7,631 nucleotides of DNA from RGIG1934 sp964492545 (GTDB lineage: Bacteria > Bacillota > Clostridia > Lachnospirales > Lachnospiraceae): NCBI GenBank assembly GCA_964492545.1, contig CAZBKO010000106.1, forward strand, positions 1-7,631, written 5' to 3'. This document shows, piece by piece, positions 7,220 to 7,631 of the stretch. A program made the translations under genes and the position numbers. The notes beneath the pieces were generated by a model that saw only the letters and a program-made list of their open reading frames with translations, was not told the origin of the DNA and made no database searches. Within the stretch, counting starts at the first letter, position 1. Each line of letters begins with the position of its first letter.

Positions 7220-7631
7220 GTGGCATTTGATAGTTTATCCGATAAGCTTCAGAATATATTTAAGAATTTGCGCAGCAAGGGAAGACTTTCAGAGTCTGAT
7301 GTTAAGGCAGCTCTTAAGGAAGTTAAGATGGCTTTACTGGAAGCTGATGTTAATTTCAAGGTTGTTAAGCAATTCGTTAATTCTGTTCAGGAGAGAGCGA
7401 TTGGTCAGGATGTTCTTAATTCACTGACACCGGGACAGATGGTTATTAAGATTGTTAATGAAGAGATGGTTTCATTAATGGGTTCAGAGACTACTGAGAT
7501 TGAACTTAGACCATCCAATGAGATTACAGTTATTTTGATGACTGGTCTTCAAGGTGCAGGTAAGACAACTACCACAGCTAAGATAGCAGGTAAGCTGCTT
7601 AAGAAGGGCAGAAAACCATTATTAGTAGCTT
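7220..7631 (+). CDS. ffh: Signal recognition particle GTPase Ffh/SRP54 (3'-truncated)
   Basis: Ffh binds signal peptides emerging from ribosomes, together with the 4.5S/6S SRP RNA, and docks with FtsY at the membrane. The gene starts at GTG 7220 and runs open to the right edge, giving 137 complete codons of a protein normally about 450 aa. The visible product begins MAFDSLSDKLQNIFKNLRSK, the typical Ffh N domain, continues with VKAALKEVKMALLEADVNF (N-domain helices) and LTPGQMVIKIVNEE, and reaches the GTPase P-loop GLQGAGKTTTTAKIAG from residue 109. The QGAGKTT form separates it from FtsY. The rest of the G domain and the methionine-rich M domain lie outside. It follows ylxM by 18 nt. A short open frame starting at 7227 in another phase overlaps it and is not a gene. 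Confidence 0.96.
   Translation, partial: MAFDSLSDKLQNIFKNLRSKGRLSESDVKAALKEVKMALLEADVNFKVVKQFVNSVQERAIGQDVLNSLTPGQMVIKIVNEEMVSLMGSETTEIELRPSNEITVILMTGLQGAGKTTTTAKIAGKLLKKGRKPLLVA

Noticed and set aside
7227..7427. Open frame of 66 codons on the + strand near the right edge
   Set aside because: It overlaps ffh in another phase. The frame from GTG 7220 encodes a clear Ffh N domain and P-loop and has an ideal ribosome site.
1..7631. Mobile element, CRISPR array, phage or defence genes
   Set aside because: No transposase, integrase, direct-repeat array, tRNA or defence-type domain is visible. All genes are housekeeping or signalling genes on one strand.

Overview
The window looks like a draft-assembly fragment of an AT-rich Firmicute, most likely class Clostridia and plausibly Lachnospiraceae. 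The evidence is low-GC DNA, strong AGGAGG-type Shine-Dalgarno sites, two GTG starts, and the Firmicute neighbourhood smc-ftsY ... ylxM-ffh. The family-level placement is inferred from protein style, not measured. A run of ten Ns (4942-4951) marks an assembly gap.

All genes are on the + strand. Region 1 (1-4200) holds the 3' nine-tenths of smc (chromosome condensation ATPase, 5' end outside the window), followed 17 nt later by ftsY (SRP receptor GTPase). Region 2 (4222-6751) holds a PLP-dependent threonine ammonia-lyase with a C-terminal ACT domain (interrupted by the N run) and a soluble diguanylate-cyclase-type protein with an NTF2/SnoaL-like N-terminus, a PAS-like domain and a GGDEL active-site motif. 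Gaps between these four genes are 17, 21 and 34 nt, so they could be one transcript. Region 3 (6752-6856) is a compact control region: a 9-bp terminator-like hairpin whose 3' arm contains a perfect TTGACA -35 box, a TATTAT -10 box 17 nt further on, and a leader with inverted repeats. Region 4 (6857-7631) holds ylxM (HTH protein of the SRP locus) and the first 137 codons of ffh (SRP54 GTPase), 18 nt apart.

Functionally the window carries both GTPases of co-translational membrane targeting, FtsY and Ffh, which bind each other in the cell, plus YlxM, which is genetically tied to Ffh. In the arrangement I know from B. subtilis these lie closer together. Here an amino-acid catabolic/biosynthetic enzyme and a putative c-di-GMP synthase separate them, and the transcription unit appears to restart before ylxM. 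I see no mobile element, CRISPR array, tRNA or rRNA, and no strong sign of a novel multi-gene system. No gene-free stretch exceeds 300 bases.
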